From positions 144,814,043 through 144,878,042 of the forward strand of contig NC_071353.1 in assembly GCF_943734655.1 (NCBI RefSeq): a stretch of DNA of 64,000 bases, written 5' to 3'. Within the stretch, counting starts at the first letter, position 1, and the number at the start of each line of letters is the position of its first letter. Position numbers and translations under genes: made by a program. Source of the DNA: Sabethes cyaneus. Lineage: Eukaryota > Arthropoda > Insecta > Diptera > Culicidae. Shown piece after piece: positions 54,227-64,000 of this stretch. Under the pieces are notes generated by a model, which searched no databases, was not told the DNA's origin, and worked only from the letters and a program-made list of their open reading frames with translations.

Positions 54227-54706
54227 CGTTTATCACGCTGTAGGTGGCCAGAATGTGCGCCATGCTGGTGGCAGGTGAGGTAAGCGCAAGCCCCAGAAAG
54301 CAAAGCAGTGCTCCGGCGATGGCCACCTTCCGGTAGGAGAACTCCTTCAGCAGGGGCCCAACGAACAGCCCGGAGAAGTTCATCATTACGTCCAGCGTGC
54401 TGATAATGATGGCCGCCCCGGTAGTGCCGACGTGCAAATCGTGCAGCAAATCGCCAAACAGCAACCCAAACGAAGGTTCGATCGAGCGAGTGGCCAACTA
54501 AAGATAGGCGAATGGAAAGAAGGGAAAATAAAAGGAAAAAGAAAACAAAAGCACGTGCCAAAGCGACTAAAGACGGATTCAAGCAATCCGCACACGGTAG
54601 CTTACGAGAGCTGCATACTTACGTTCACCAGACTAACGCCGAAGGTGGCCACCCAGCCCCAGCCACCGTCCGGGGCAATTTTCCTAGCTGCCCGTACCTT
54701 CTCCAT
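54227..54706 (-). CDS. Monocarboxylate transporter-like (SLC16) gene, exons 1-2
   Basis: Coding exon 1 is 54706-54623 (28 codons from ATG) and carries APDGGWGWV, the signature at the first membrane segment of the SLC16/MCT family. It ends at a GTAAGT donor. After a roughly 125-bp intron with a TTTAG acceptor, exon 2 (54497-54227, 271 bp) enters in the same frame and encodes helices 2-4: SFGLLFGDLLHDL, IISTLDVMMNFSGLFVGPLL, ALLCFLGLALTS and ILATYSVING. It ends at a GTAGGT donor in phase 1. Members are plasma-membrane proton-coupled or facilitative carriers of monocarboxylates or related solutes. The other roughly 8 helices are not in the window and must lie leftward beyond position 1 if the gene is intact. 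GC-rich codon use differs sharply from the surroundings. Confidence 0.9.
54498..54622 (-). other. Intron 1 of the transporter gene
   Basis: 125 bp with GTAAGT donor and TTTAG acceptor; phase 0. Open frames crossing it are artefacts. Confidence 0.9.
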
Positions 54707-56940
54707 GCTCCCGACGGCAGGATGTGAGCAATTTTCAACCGGTTTCCACAATTGCCAAACCGTTCACCATGGGCTGACGGCAGTTATCAAAACGAACTGA
54801 AATCGGAAATTGGACAAACATACGAAAATAAATAGTTAGATTTTTGCTGTCAGCAAACAAATGGCACGGACTATCGATTGCAAACACAAAGCCTCCGCAA
54901 AATAAGAGCAAAACAAACATTAGCGACCGACCGACCGATGGCAAAATAAATGTGCACAACATTATCGCAAACATTCTAGTAGGTAGTAGGTATAGAGTGA
55001 TTTGGTGCAGCCCGGTAATTGTCATCAACGTTCCACGGGGCTATGCTATCGCACCTCTATTGTTATTATTGGCGACGATAAGCGAAAAATGTTCTGCAAT
55101 TGAAGCTTTCATTCCGAACGACTGTCCCGACGGACTCAAGTGACTATCGGTACAAGGTCAGCGGGAGCGCCATTATCAGAATTTATGATAGCTTTGAGTG
55201 ACAGTTTATCTGATTGTGACACCGGAGTTATGTTGAATATAATTTTAAATTTCACATACTGCTGCGGTTGTATTTACGCCTCCGAGTTATATTTGCACAA
55301 ATTTAAACTGCACTGCAGAGAAACACGTTCTAGGTATGCTCCTTTCCCGTGTGTCAAACGAGCAATTATTGATCGCACACGTTCGTAGCACACAAGGTGC
55401 GGCCCACAGAGACCTTGCCCGGGACACTAAACTTTTCCATGATCGTTAATTACCGCCACCAGGCAACCCCTATCCGCCGGCGCGGCCCCAGCCAGAGTCG
55501 GTACAATCGGCGCGATAATCGTTGCACATTGTAGTTCAGCTATTATATTTATTATCATCATCATCATCATCATCAGTGTCTCTGATGCAACGGCGATGCA
55601 CGCGTCAATCGTTTAATGGGCCACCGCCCGTATTCTGGTGCAGCAGTTATCATCTCTGATCGTATCACGAGATCAGCTTCCAATCGGTGGCGATAAGCGC
55701 CGAACAAAGGGGACGTCCTCTAAGCCGGCACTTGTCACTTGCGTGAGATACATACTGAATTCTCCACAGTGTCAATTGATTTTATAACGCATCACGGATC
55801 TGCTCGACTGATAAACAAGAAGCTGGCCGTTTGATTGATCTATCGCGGAGCGACGCTTACGTCGGTCGTACAGCGTAAACAAAGTGCCTGGTAACCCAGT
55901 CACATGATCACTTGGAGCACACTTGGTGCGACGACATAGTGTCCTGCATCGAAGAAATGGCTCAACATTGATTAAAGAGTTCGGTCAATTAAGGATGCTG
56001 TACGAACCGGCTTAAACCGTTCGCCATCAGTTGTCCCATCAAAACAATTGATTAACTTATAGTAACCCAAATCCAGAGTTACTCATTCAGTATAGAAAAC
56101 GTGCCAACGGCAGCCAGAATAATTTGTTTACCAGCTGTTGCGTTGCTGCTGCTGCGATAAAGTTGTTTGCATGCGGGTCCATCCGCCGAACGACGCGCGC
56201 TACTGTTGACGAGAACGTGAACCGACGCGGCGGTTTGTCTAGCAATTACCGCTGCTGGCTGCCCGGCAACAAGGATCAGGGTCGCTGCTAGAGCTGCTCT
56301 GTTGGATTGCCAAAGTTAGCACCTCGGTCCGGTCGATCCGAACGCGACACGAAAATAGCAAGAGGCGCTAATTGGAATTTATTTGCGAAAACAGTGCCAA
56401 TTGAGCCATCCAATCGGTTGAGCGGTTGACGTATTTTCCGTTGCGTGAGCTGAGTCAAACGATGTGGATAGGACGTGACCATGAAAATTATGTGTGGAAT
56501 TATCAGTATCCAACTGAGATGAGAAGGGAGATTTTTGATTCAGAACACTTTTTGGCAATCTAACATTTGAAAATTTTTTAGTGATGCTGAGCATTACTTA
56601 AAACGTCTTTTCGACTTTTTATTCGAGATTAAAGTAACACGATAATGCATTAAACTGCATGGAAGGAAACAAGTTTACATCTCGAGGAATGTAAGCAAAC
56701 CACCCGAGCTACCATGGGAAACCTATTACAAATAAAGTAAATGTCGGAAATCTTTTATCTATCGGCTCTTGCCTTTTGCCTCTCGCTTCCTGGCTCTTGG
56801 CGTTTGGTTGTTGGCTTCTGACGCTTGGCTATTGGCTCTTGCCCCTTGTCTCTTGGCTATTTATTTGAAATATTATATCTCAAAATAAAAAATTACACAT
56901 TTCTTCCGATTCTGACCAGTTTTTGTAGCGTTTCCGATTG
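54707..56940. other. Probable 5' region of the transporter gene
   Basis: GC-richer, mostly non-repetitive sequence upstream of the minus-strand ATG; a likely home for the 5' UTR, promoter and non-coding exons. A short (ATC)n run is at 55552-55577, and 56760-56870 holds loose repeats of TTGGCTCTTG-like words. No further coding exon recognised. Confidence 0.5.
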
Positions 56941-56949
56941 GAGAGCATT

Positions 56950-57600
56950 CTAACCGTAATTTTTTTTTTCACTTGTAATATATATTTTGCAACCTTCTGG
57001 GTCTAATCCGTCCCACAGAAATTCGATGGGGCTTATATCCGGCGATTGCGGTGGCCATTCCATTATTTTCAACACTACTTGGGATTGTTTCGATAAAACA
57101 TTGTTTTTGCACAGTTTTGATGTTCGGGTCGTTGTCTTGTTGGAAAATAAATCCGTTGCGATGATGTGACGCTGAAGCAAGTAATGGTAGTACTTTTATG
57201 ATCAATTTTTCCGATGGTTTTTATCAGATCTCCGACTCCATCGAAGCTAAAACTACCCGTGACCATAATAGAGCCACCACCATGCTTAACTGAAAGCGCT
57301 ATACATATTGCTCAATATGACTTTCGGCGTCTTTTCCACTACCTCCGTTTATTGCCGAACAAACAATTCGAATTTCGATTCATCGGACCGAAATAAATTT
57401 TTCCAATCATCAATCGTCCAATTTGCATGTGCTCAAGCGAATGACAACCTTTTCTGCTTGTTTACGGGTCCCAAAAGTGTTTTTTTCTTCGCGACACAGC
57501 ACATCATGCCAAACGCATTTTGGATTCAATCAGCATCTTTGGCTCGAGCAGCACGTTCCTCACTTTCGTCCATCAGATAGGTTATTGATGTGTGGATTAA
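56950..57600 (-). pseudogene. Tc1/mariner transposase relic
   Basis: In minus-strand order the pieces are DDWKNLFRSDESKFELF, KHGGGSIMVTGSFSFDG, FQQDNDP (second catalytic Asp) and WPPQSPDISPIEFLWD (Glu of the DD34E triad). They lie in different frames with stops between them, and the N-terminal DNA-binding domain is largely missing. Dead element; terminal repeats not located. Confidence 0.88.
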
Positions 57601-57675
57601 TGATGGGAATACTGTTTACCGGACAAACGCTGCTGGTAGGATCTGTAATCAAGATAGACTTTTATGATTATGGTT

Positions 57676-57905
57676 ATGTGTCGCAAGCTAGCTGCTTGTC
57701 GATGTGTCGCCAATTCGATTGTTATGTTATGATGATGTTATGTGTCGCAAGCTAGCTGCTTGTCGATGTGTCGCCAACGAAATCCGCTGACCGAATGACG
57801 ATGCGCACCGTAAGGCAAGCAATGTTTCAAATACAACCTTTAAAATTATGCCACGGATGAGACTCAAAAGCTGCCTGCCCGATGTGTCGCCAACCAAAGC
57901 CGCTG
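57676..57905. repeat. Short tandem duplications (GTCGATGTGTCGCCAA)
   Basis: A 37-bp unit at 57676-57712 recurs at 57740-57776. GATGTGTCGCCAAC and CCGCTGACCGAATGACGAT also recur at about 57770-57800 and 57880-57920. Confidence 0.75.
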
Positions 57906-58719
57906 ACCGAATGACGATACGCAGCAAAAGGCATAGCAGCAAAAACCATATCGTTCGCTGGCGGAAGAGTCGATAGATTCTTCGGTTTATCAGCGTCTCG
58001 CTTGGTGAATTTGGATGACTTCATTGCCTTAGCCGGGGAAGCAGGAACAGCTAGAGCGTAAATTAAATACAATCATAAGCGAGCTTAACCTATAGCTCAT
58101 CTCCTACATATTTCTGTCATCCGTGCTAGGGAACCATTGACGTGAGAAGATGAAAAACTAAAAATAATGAAATGATGAATAGTCGTCTAATATTTTTTCA
58201 ATTATTAAACGTCTTTTAGGGAAACATGTAATCTACTATGTTGTAATGGATATTTTGAAAAATTTCCAATCGATTGATACCAATATCTCTAGAATCTATT
58301 GATGACTGAAGTACATGTTCCCTTTTCGTTTTTCTAAAGTGCTCCCCCTTATAGATAGAATAGAAATCAAAGACGTAGTCCTACGTCAAAAACCGAAAAA
58401 TCTATGTTCGAAGACGTAAACAATGAAAAATTCATATCAGCCGAATGGAGGCAAGACCGAAAAGACATGACTTCTTTTATTTAAAAGAAAGCATAAAATG
58501 GTTCTACTACTCCATATTTTACAAGAAGAGATTCGATACTAGAGCTAGAGAAAGTTATCTTAAAATTAGTTAGGTAGCAGTCGCAGCATGTGCCCTGAAT
58601 TATCATCTATAAATTGTTCACAATATCTAGCTTCTAAGGCAACAAGTCAGTTTGGCTGCTCGCCATTGTTTATACGAGTAATGAGAAGTAAATTACGCGA
58701 CAATAAAGTGACGATAGGG
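57906..58719. other. No gene recognised
   Basis: Contains the palindrome GACGTAGTCCTACGTC at 58372-58387. Otherwise unassigned. Confidence 0.35.
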
Positions 58720-59700
58720 TCGAATTCTTGCAGAGCGCTGGGACAGTTGCACCATCAACGAGCATCGTGCAGCGTGTACGGCGGGATACTCTGGAAGCGA
58801 AAAAAAACACCAAGTCGAGTCACGACTATGGCGCAGTAATGCTCGGTAGTGCAGCTTTACTAGATATCGAGGGAGCATTTGACAACGCCTCCCACAATTC
58901 AATGGGGAATTCAATTCAATGAGGATCTATTTTAACGACAAAACCAACTAGAGGTTGCCCTCAAGGGGAAGTCTTATCTGCTATGCTGCGGTCTCTCGCA
59001 GTCGATGATCTTCTAAATAATTTGGCTGACAAAGGCTATGAAGTAACATGATGGCATAACAATCATAGTGAGGGGTCAACATCAGTGTACTATTTCCAAT
59101 AGAATGCAATCTGCCTTAAACTGCACACTTAACTTGGAAGGACTAAATGTAAACTTAGAAGTAATAATATGATTTGCGAGAAAAAGGATATATAGCATTG
59201 GCAGCTGGAGGAGTCCAATTGAAGCTATCCAAGCATATTAAATACTTAGATGTTGTGAGTGACCGCAAGCTAAATTGGAACGATCATCTAGAGTATGTAA
59301 TTTTAAAAGCAAACAATGCCGTTTGAGTCTGTAACAATACTTTTGGCAAAAAAGGGGGACCTAAGCCAGAGTCAATTCACTGGGTCTATTCGGCAATTAT
59401 GAGACCCAGATAACAATACGATTCGCACCATACTAATGCGACGGCTTGTGACTTCACAAATATGAGCTTAAAAAAGGTTTAATACACAGCACACCCTCCA
59501 AAGCCCTAGAAACTCTTTTATATCTTCTTCCGTTGCACTAATTCGTACAGCTTAAAGCACAAAAAGCTGCCCTTAGGCTTCGTCGTGCTAAACAACTTCA
59601 AGATGGAGATTTCAATGGACACCTACGAAACTGAATGTAAACTAGAACAAGCTTCGATATACCCTTCAAACTAATCGAAACCGATCACTGCACATGATGG
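58720..59700 (+). pseudogene. LOA/R1-group LINE RT relic, plus strand
   Basis: Ordered RT pieces with many stops: LLDIEGAFDNASHNS (58853-58900), RGCPQGE...LAVDDLLNNLADKGYEV (58950-59050), LSKHIKYLD-VSDRKLNWNDHLE (about 59225-59295), NNTFGKKGGPKPESIHWVYSAIMRPR (about 59330-59410). Related to, but well diverged from, the minus-strand LINE ending at 61357. Long dead. Confidence 0.82.
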
Positions 59701-60103
59701 GAAGAAGGCGATCCTAAAACTCGCCCAGGATCACTCTGGTTATCAAGAAAATTCAATGGAATCCTGCCCTTTCTCGCTGATTGCTAATTGATTTGATAAT
59801 TCCTTATTGTGATGTACCACCAACGGCAACACGAGCGGTGCCGCAGTTATTTTAATTTCAATAATCACATTCACATCGAAAAATTGTCTGCATTGAACAA
59901 GTGATAGCAATTAAAATCAAGTTAACACCAAATTAAACACTAATTCACCGCAACAAATGCGCAGTAAAACGTATTAAAACCCAATGTTTTGTTTTAATGA
60001 ATACTGTTGGTCCAATAAACTTTATCGTGATCAGCGGAGAATAACTATTCTTTCTATCTACATACAACCACGTTTTCATCCTTAAAAGGACGGTTTCTGG
60101 TGA
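59701..60103. other. No gene recognised
   Basis: Non-coding spacer between two LINE relics. Confidence 0.35.
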
Positions 60104-60590
60104 TTGATAAAAATGTTAGAAATTTCCACGAAGCTAACAATGTACAAAACCCTTATTAGACCGGTAGTTCTTTATGGGCTTGAAGCCGTGACGCTGCTCA
60201 CGGAGGAAATTCGCGCCCGTGCCGTGTTTGAGCGGAAAGTGCTGCGGACGATATTTGGCGGAGTACAAACTGAAAGCGGAGAGTGGCGGAGGTGTGTGAA
60301 TCACGAGCTACAGGCATTGCTTGAGGAGCGTCATCTAGCGAAAGTTAGCAGGCTACGGTGGGCCCGACACGTCATAAGGATGCCGGACGACAGTGCGACG
60401 AAAATAGTCCTCTTCAACAACCCCACCGGCACCAGGAACAGGGAGGCCCAACGTGCACGATGGCTCGAACAGGTCGAAAACGATTTACGACTTCTGAGAC
60501 GACTAGGGAATTAGCGACGAGTGGCCCAAGACCGAGTTGAATGGAGATCCAACCTGCGTTGGTTGCGGCTATATGCAAAAGTTCAACCGC
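60104..60590 (+). pseudogene. RTE-like LINE ORF2 C-terminus
   Basis: A 136-codon frame plus a tail after one stop: MYKTLIRPVVLYGLEAVTLL, FERKVLRTIFGGV, LRWARHVIRMPDD, ARWLEQVENDLRLL, then (after TAG) VAQDRVEWR. This is the characteristic C-terminal region of RTE-type insect endonuclease-reverse transcriptases. All catalytic domains are missing; 5'-truncated. Confidence 0.85.
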
Positions 60591-61267
60591 TAAATCACTG
60601 CTTTAGTAAGCTTTCTTCTCGATTTTCTTTGGCAACAGAACAGAACGCCTTAGCTGTTCGGCAGTACACCATCTTTGGCAATGGTAAGCCCATTCATCAA
60701 TTATTGTTTGCCGTTCCTTGCAGTTCCAACACTTTAGTAGTTCAATACTAAATAAACGGGTACAGTTGCAGTACCGCGTAGCGTAATTCCTCTTTGGCAG
60801 CAAAAAGTGAACAACACGAGCACAAATTGAAAGGTACTTTAACTTTGGCTCTTTTGTCCAAACTGAAATTGAAATCCTCCAGTTTGTTCAACGTAGGTGA
60901 TGGAATGACGGACCACGAAAAATAGGACGGACATTCATTTTTCAAATTGTGCGATTCCAGTATCTACGTAGCACAGCCGATTCTTGTCGCTTGTCTGGTG
61001 TATAACAAGAGGTAAGCCGGCGAACAGCATTATTCAAATGCTAGCATAATAACGCAGGCAACGAGGGAAAGGTTGAATTTTTCACCGTCGCTGGTCACGG
61101 GTGGCATTTTCTGCCACGTTTTCTGCTTCTAAATGCATTATTATCAATGTACTTTTTTTGTAAGCCGATTGGAACTTAGGAGACCTGAGAGGTTGACCTG
61201 TCCGATTTTGTTGTCAATCCGTTTTCTTATTGCGAAAAAAAGTGAAACACCACACGTCTCTATTGCA
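60591..61267. other. No gene recognised
   Basis: Unassigned sequence between LINE remnants. Confidence 0.35.
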
Positions 61268-64000
61268 TTTTTTTTTTCCATGTTGGGTATTTTTATCACT
61301 GCGACCATTTGTTTGATCTATTGTGATATATTCCCCGTTTTATTATAGCTATGTTGTCAAGATGACGCACCACTAGCAGAAGTGATTGTCATTGTTTGAC
61401 TAATAGCATTTGTCCAGCCCGGTGATGCACTTCGGATGAAGTGCACTACGGCGCTGGGAGTTGTTCTCCAAATATCAGAGGGTTCTAACAGCCCTCTTTC
61501 GAAGAACCTTAATCTTTTATTGAGAATTGCCGGACATCGGCATAACAGGTGTTCCGAGTCTTCTTTTTCTATGCCGCAGAAGCGACATATATCATCATGA
61601 AGTTTTCCCATTAGCTTCAGATGATAGCGGCTCGGACAATGTCCTGTTATAAGACCAGTATAAATGCTTAGATCTTTCTTCGAAAGCTCCAGTATTTTGC
61701 GAGTAATTGAAACGTTTGGAGAGATGAAACGTTTCGACTGCCTAGCATTGAAAGTGTTATTCCAATTTGATTCCACTTTCGTACATTCCCATGCTTTTAG
61801 CTCCATTTTTAAAGCAGAAGCAGATAAGCAACAGAAGGGCTCAGGTCCTACAAATTGATGAGATGATCCGAGTCTTGCTAGTGCATCAGCTCTCTCATTT
61901 CCATCAATTCCACAGTGACCTGGGACCCAGTACAAGTTGACTTGGTTACGACGAGACAATTTTTGGAGTGATTGAATACATTCCCAGACAAGTTTTGATG
62001 TGCATGTCGCCGACTTTAGAGCGTTTAGAGCTGCTTGGCTGTCGGACATGATGCATATATTTGAATGTTTATAGTTCCTGCGCAAGCACACAGTCGTACA
62101 TTCTAGAATTGCTTGTATTTCAGCTTGGAATACAGTTGGCCATCTGCCCATAGAAATTGACATGTCTATTCCTGGGCCAGTGACTCCTGCTCCCACTTGA
62201 TTGTCCATTTTTGAACCATCTGTATAGAAAACTGTCGAGCCTGGACGAATATCGGGACCACCATCTTCCCAGGAATCACGTCTAGGCTCAAATACACGAA
62301 ATATTCGGTTGAAGTTGTATTTTTTCTCCATCCAATCTTCATTACTGGTTACAAGAGGATTTATACTAATAGTTTTTAGAATACTGAGATGACCTGTTAA
62401 GTCCCCTTCAAAAAGGTTCTTTGATCTTTTGATCCTCAGAGCACTTTTTTCAGCTTCTAATTGTATAAACTGATGCAATGGAAGTATATAGAGTAAAGCA
62501 TCCAATGCCTTCGAAGGTGTACTTCTCATTGCACCTGTTATTGAGAGAGTGGCTAGCCTTTGAAGTTTTTCCAGCTTTATTTGGGTAGTTTTCTCTTTCG
62601 TTTTTGGCCACCAGACCAACGAAGCATAGGTAATCCTGGGTCTGACAATGGCCGAATAGATCCAATGGATCATCTTCGGTTTCAGTCCCCATTGCTTACC
62701 AAACGTTCTTTTACATATCCATAGAGCATTTGTTGCTTTGTTTACTGCTTGCTCTAGATGTGTGTTCCAATTGAGTTTTCTGTCAAGAAATACTCCAAGA
62801 TATTTAACAGTGTCTGAAAGTTTTAAAAGTGTTCCTTTCAATCTGATGTTATTTAATGTAAATTTTTTCCTTCTCGTAAATGGTATGATAGTAGTTTTAT
62901 TGGCATTTATGCTGAGACCCTGCCTATCACACCATGATGAAATCAAATTTAAAGCCATTTGCATTCGGTCAGCGATAATAGAATCAAATTTTCCTCGAAC
63001 AATTATGAATATATCATCTGCGAAGCCAATTATTTCAAAGCCTAGCGCCGTCAACTTTTGAAGAAGATCATCAACTATTAAAGACCACAGTAGAGGTGAT
63101 ATTACGCCTCCTTGTGGGCAACCTTTTACTGCTCTAATGCTTATAGATGAGCTTCCAAGGCTTGCTGATATCTCCCTTTTTGATAACATTTCGCTAATCC
63201 AGTCGATAATGGATATATCGAAACCACGTTTCGTCATAGCCGTAATCATTGAATTATGAGATGAATTATCAAATGCGCCTTCTATGTCAAGGAAGGCACC
63301 TAGTGAAATTTCTTTCGCTTCAAAAGACTTTTCTAGTTTTTTTACAACAGTTTGTACTGCTGTTATTGAAGATTTGCCTTCTTGATATGCGAATTGATAT
63401 TCGCTCAAAGGATCTTTGGCTAAATATGATGATTTTATATGCTCATCAATTATTTTTTCCATTGTTTTTAACACAACGGACGATAAGCTTATCGGCCTGA
63501 AGGATTTTGGTGAAGTCTTATCCTTCTTATTAGCCTTCGGAATGAACGTGACCCGTACTTGTCGCCATACTGCTGGTATATGACCTAGTATCAGGCTTGA
63601 TTGAAAAAGGTTTGTTAGAATAGGTGTTAAAAACGCCTTGCCCTTCTGTAGTAGTACAGGAAAAATTCCATCCCTACCCGGTGATTTGAAGGGTTCAAAA
63701 GTGTCAATCGCCCATTCAACCTTGCTTCTTGTAAAAATTTTTTTGGCCAAAGTACAAGCATCATTTCTGTTTCTATCTAACCCAGTCATTTCACTCGCTA
63801 TTTCGAGAATGTCTGTCCTGGTTTCAAGATTTACAGTTCTCAATGCCGGTGCACTTTGGTCTCCGCATGTATTAATGATTGAACAGGGAAAATGTGTTCT
63901 CATCATTAACTCTAATGTTTCCTTAGTTGAGTTAGTAAAAGAGCCATCCTCTTTTTTCAAAGTACCTAACCCATTAGAATGATCTTTAGCGAGGATTTTC
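61268..64000 (-). mobile_element. LOA-like LINE, well preserved, cut by window end
   Basis: The 3' end is marked by T10 at 61268-61277 (poly-A on the minus strand) after an 80-nt 3' UTR with AATAAAA-like sequence. The element continues beyond 64000. Fragments of the family lie at 10099-10268, 10739-12785 and 31535-31615. Confidence 0.85.
61357..64000 (-). CDS. LOA/R1-group LINE ORF2 (RT-RNase H), 5' partial
   Basis: Open on the minus strand from the window end to a stop at 61357, over 880 codons with no interruption. RT motifs: SFRPISLSS, FLDIEGAFDN (catalytic Asp), GCPQGGVISPL, GFADDIFIIV (catalytic DD), KYLGVFLDRKLNW. RNase H: FYTDGSKMD (D), EIQAILE (E), IMSDSQAAL (D), WVPGHCGIDGNERADALAR (H, D). 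A Cys/His motif CRFCGIEKEDSEHLLCRC follows. An RNase H domain after the RT fits the LOA clade (Lian-type elements in Aedes) or a relative; the clade is inferred. The endonuclease should lie beyond the window. The visible part looks catalytically intact, so recent activity is plausible. Confidence 0.92.
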   Translation of the reverse strand, partial: KILAKDHSNGLGTLKKEDGSFTNSTKETLELMMRTHFPCSIINTCGDQSAPALRTVNLETRTDILEIASEMTGLDRNRNDACTLAKKIFTRSKVEWAIDTFEPFKSPGRDGIFPVLLQKGKAFLTPILTNLFQSSLILGHIPAVWRQVRVTFIPKANKKDKTSPKSFRPISLSSVVLKTMEKIIDEHIKSSYLAKDPLSEYQFAYQEGKSSITAVQTVVKKLEKSFEAKEISLGAFLDIEGAFDNSSHNSMITAMTKRGFDISIIDWISEMLSKREISASLGSSSISIRAVKGCPQGGVISPLLWSLIVDDLLQKLTALGFEIIGFADDIFIIVRGKFDSIIADRMQMALNLISSWCDRQGLSINANKTTIIPFTRRKKFTLNNIRLKGTLLKLSDTVKYLGVFLDRKLNWNTHLEQAVNKATNALWICKRTFGKQWGLKPKMIHWIYSAIVRPRITYASLVWWPKTKEKTTQIKLEKLQRLATLSITGAMRSTPSKALDALLYILPLHQFIQLEAEKSALRIKRSKNLFEGDLTGHLSILKTISINPLVTSNEDWMEKKYNFNRIFRVFEPRRDSWEDGGPDIRPGSTVFYTDGSKMDNQVGAGVTGPGIDMSISMGRWPTVFQAEIQAILECTTVCLRRNYKHSNICIMSDSQAALNALKSATCTSKLVWECIQSLQKLSRRNQVNLYWVPGHCGIDGNERADALARLGSSHQFVGPEPFCCLSASALKMELKAWECTKVESNWNNTFNARQSKRFISPNVSITRKILELSKKDLSIYTGLITGHCPSRYHLKLMGKLHDDICRFCGIEKEDSEHLLCRCPAILNKRLRFFERGLLEPSDIWRTTPSAVVHFIRSASPGWTNAISQTMTITSASGASS

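Noticed and set aside
54223..54595. Alternative frames overlapping the transporter exons
   Set aside because: Only the frame joined by the GTAAGT/TTTAG intron gives the SLC16 signature and membrane helices.

Overview
This window is eukaryotic, AT-rich and dominated by transposable elements, tandem arrays and segmental duplications. The LOA/R1-group, CR1-like and RTE-like non-LTR remnants, Tc1/mariner relics, tRNA-like SINEs and intron-bearing SLC16-type gene suggest a dipteran, most likely a culicine mosquito (Aedes-like). This assignment is inference; no database was searched. There is no operon structure, CRISPR array or rRNA gene.

Layout. 1-2.1 kb: minisatellite split by a truncated retroelement with a target-site duplication (TSD). 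2.1-5 kb: CA microsatellite, dispersed repeats and a MITE. 5.0-7.1 kb: gene copy A of a five-member family. 7.3-13.2 kb: pyrimidine-rich tracts, a 9-bp minisatellite, a hammerhead-like motif and two dead LINE fragments. 13.7-17.5 kb: a structurally complete non-autonomous LTR element carrying a hairpin satellite. 17.6-20.2 kb: low-complexity and SINE debris. 20.4-22.6 kb: gene copy B. 25.7-49.8 kb: three related duplication blocks with copies C (broken), D and E, with CR1 remnants, MITEs and a 391-bp foldback carrying two hammerhead-like motifs. 50.6-54.0 kb: a MITE, a CR1 remnant and about 106 copies of a TTCTTG hexamer. 54.2-54.7 kb: the first two coding exons of a minus-strand monocarboxylate-transporter-like gene. 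56.9-64 kb: Tc1, LOA-like and RTE remnants, then a LOA-like LINE with intact catalytic motifs running off the window end.

The most notable system is the plus-strand family A-E. Four members have intact intronless frames of 485-505 codons: acidic N-terminus, coiled coil, a conserved unknown middle domain, a second coiled coil, an RRM-like segment and a C-terminus like the baculovirus FP / LINE ORF1p family. No reverse transcriptase frame accompanies any copy. Each copy keeps a TATA box, a TCAGT initiator 31-33 nt downstream, and at least four matches to the VBRGGTA (CAGGTAG/TAGteam-like) motif associated with early zygotic transcription in Aedes and Drosophila. The 3' AATAAA signal is also conserved. 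I infer a LINE-ORF1-derived (or FP-like) gene family amplified by DNA-level duplication and probably expressed in the early embryo.

The transporter gene reads leftward, and I see no further exon of it in the remaining 54 kb. If it is intact, the whole array may sit inside its second intron, on the opposite strand.
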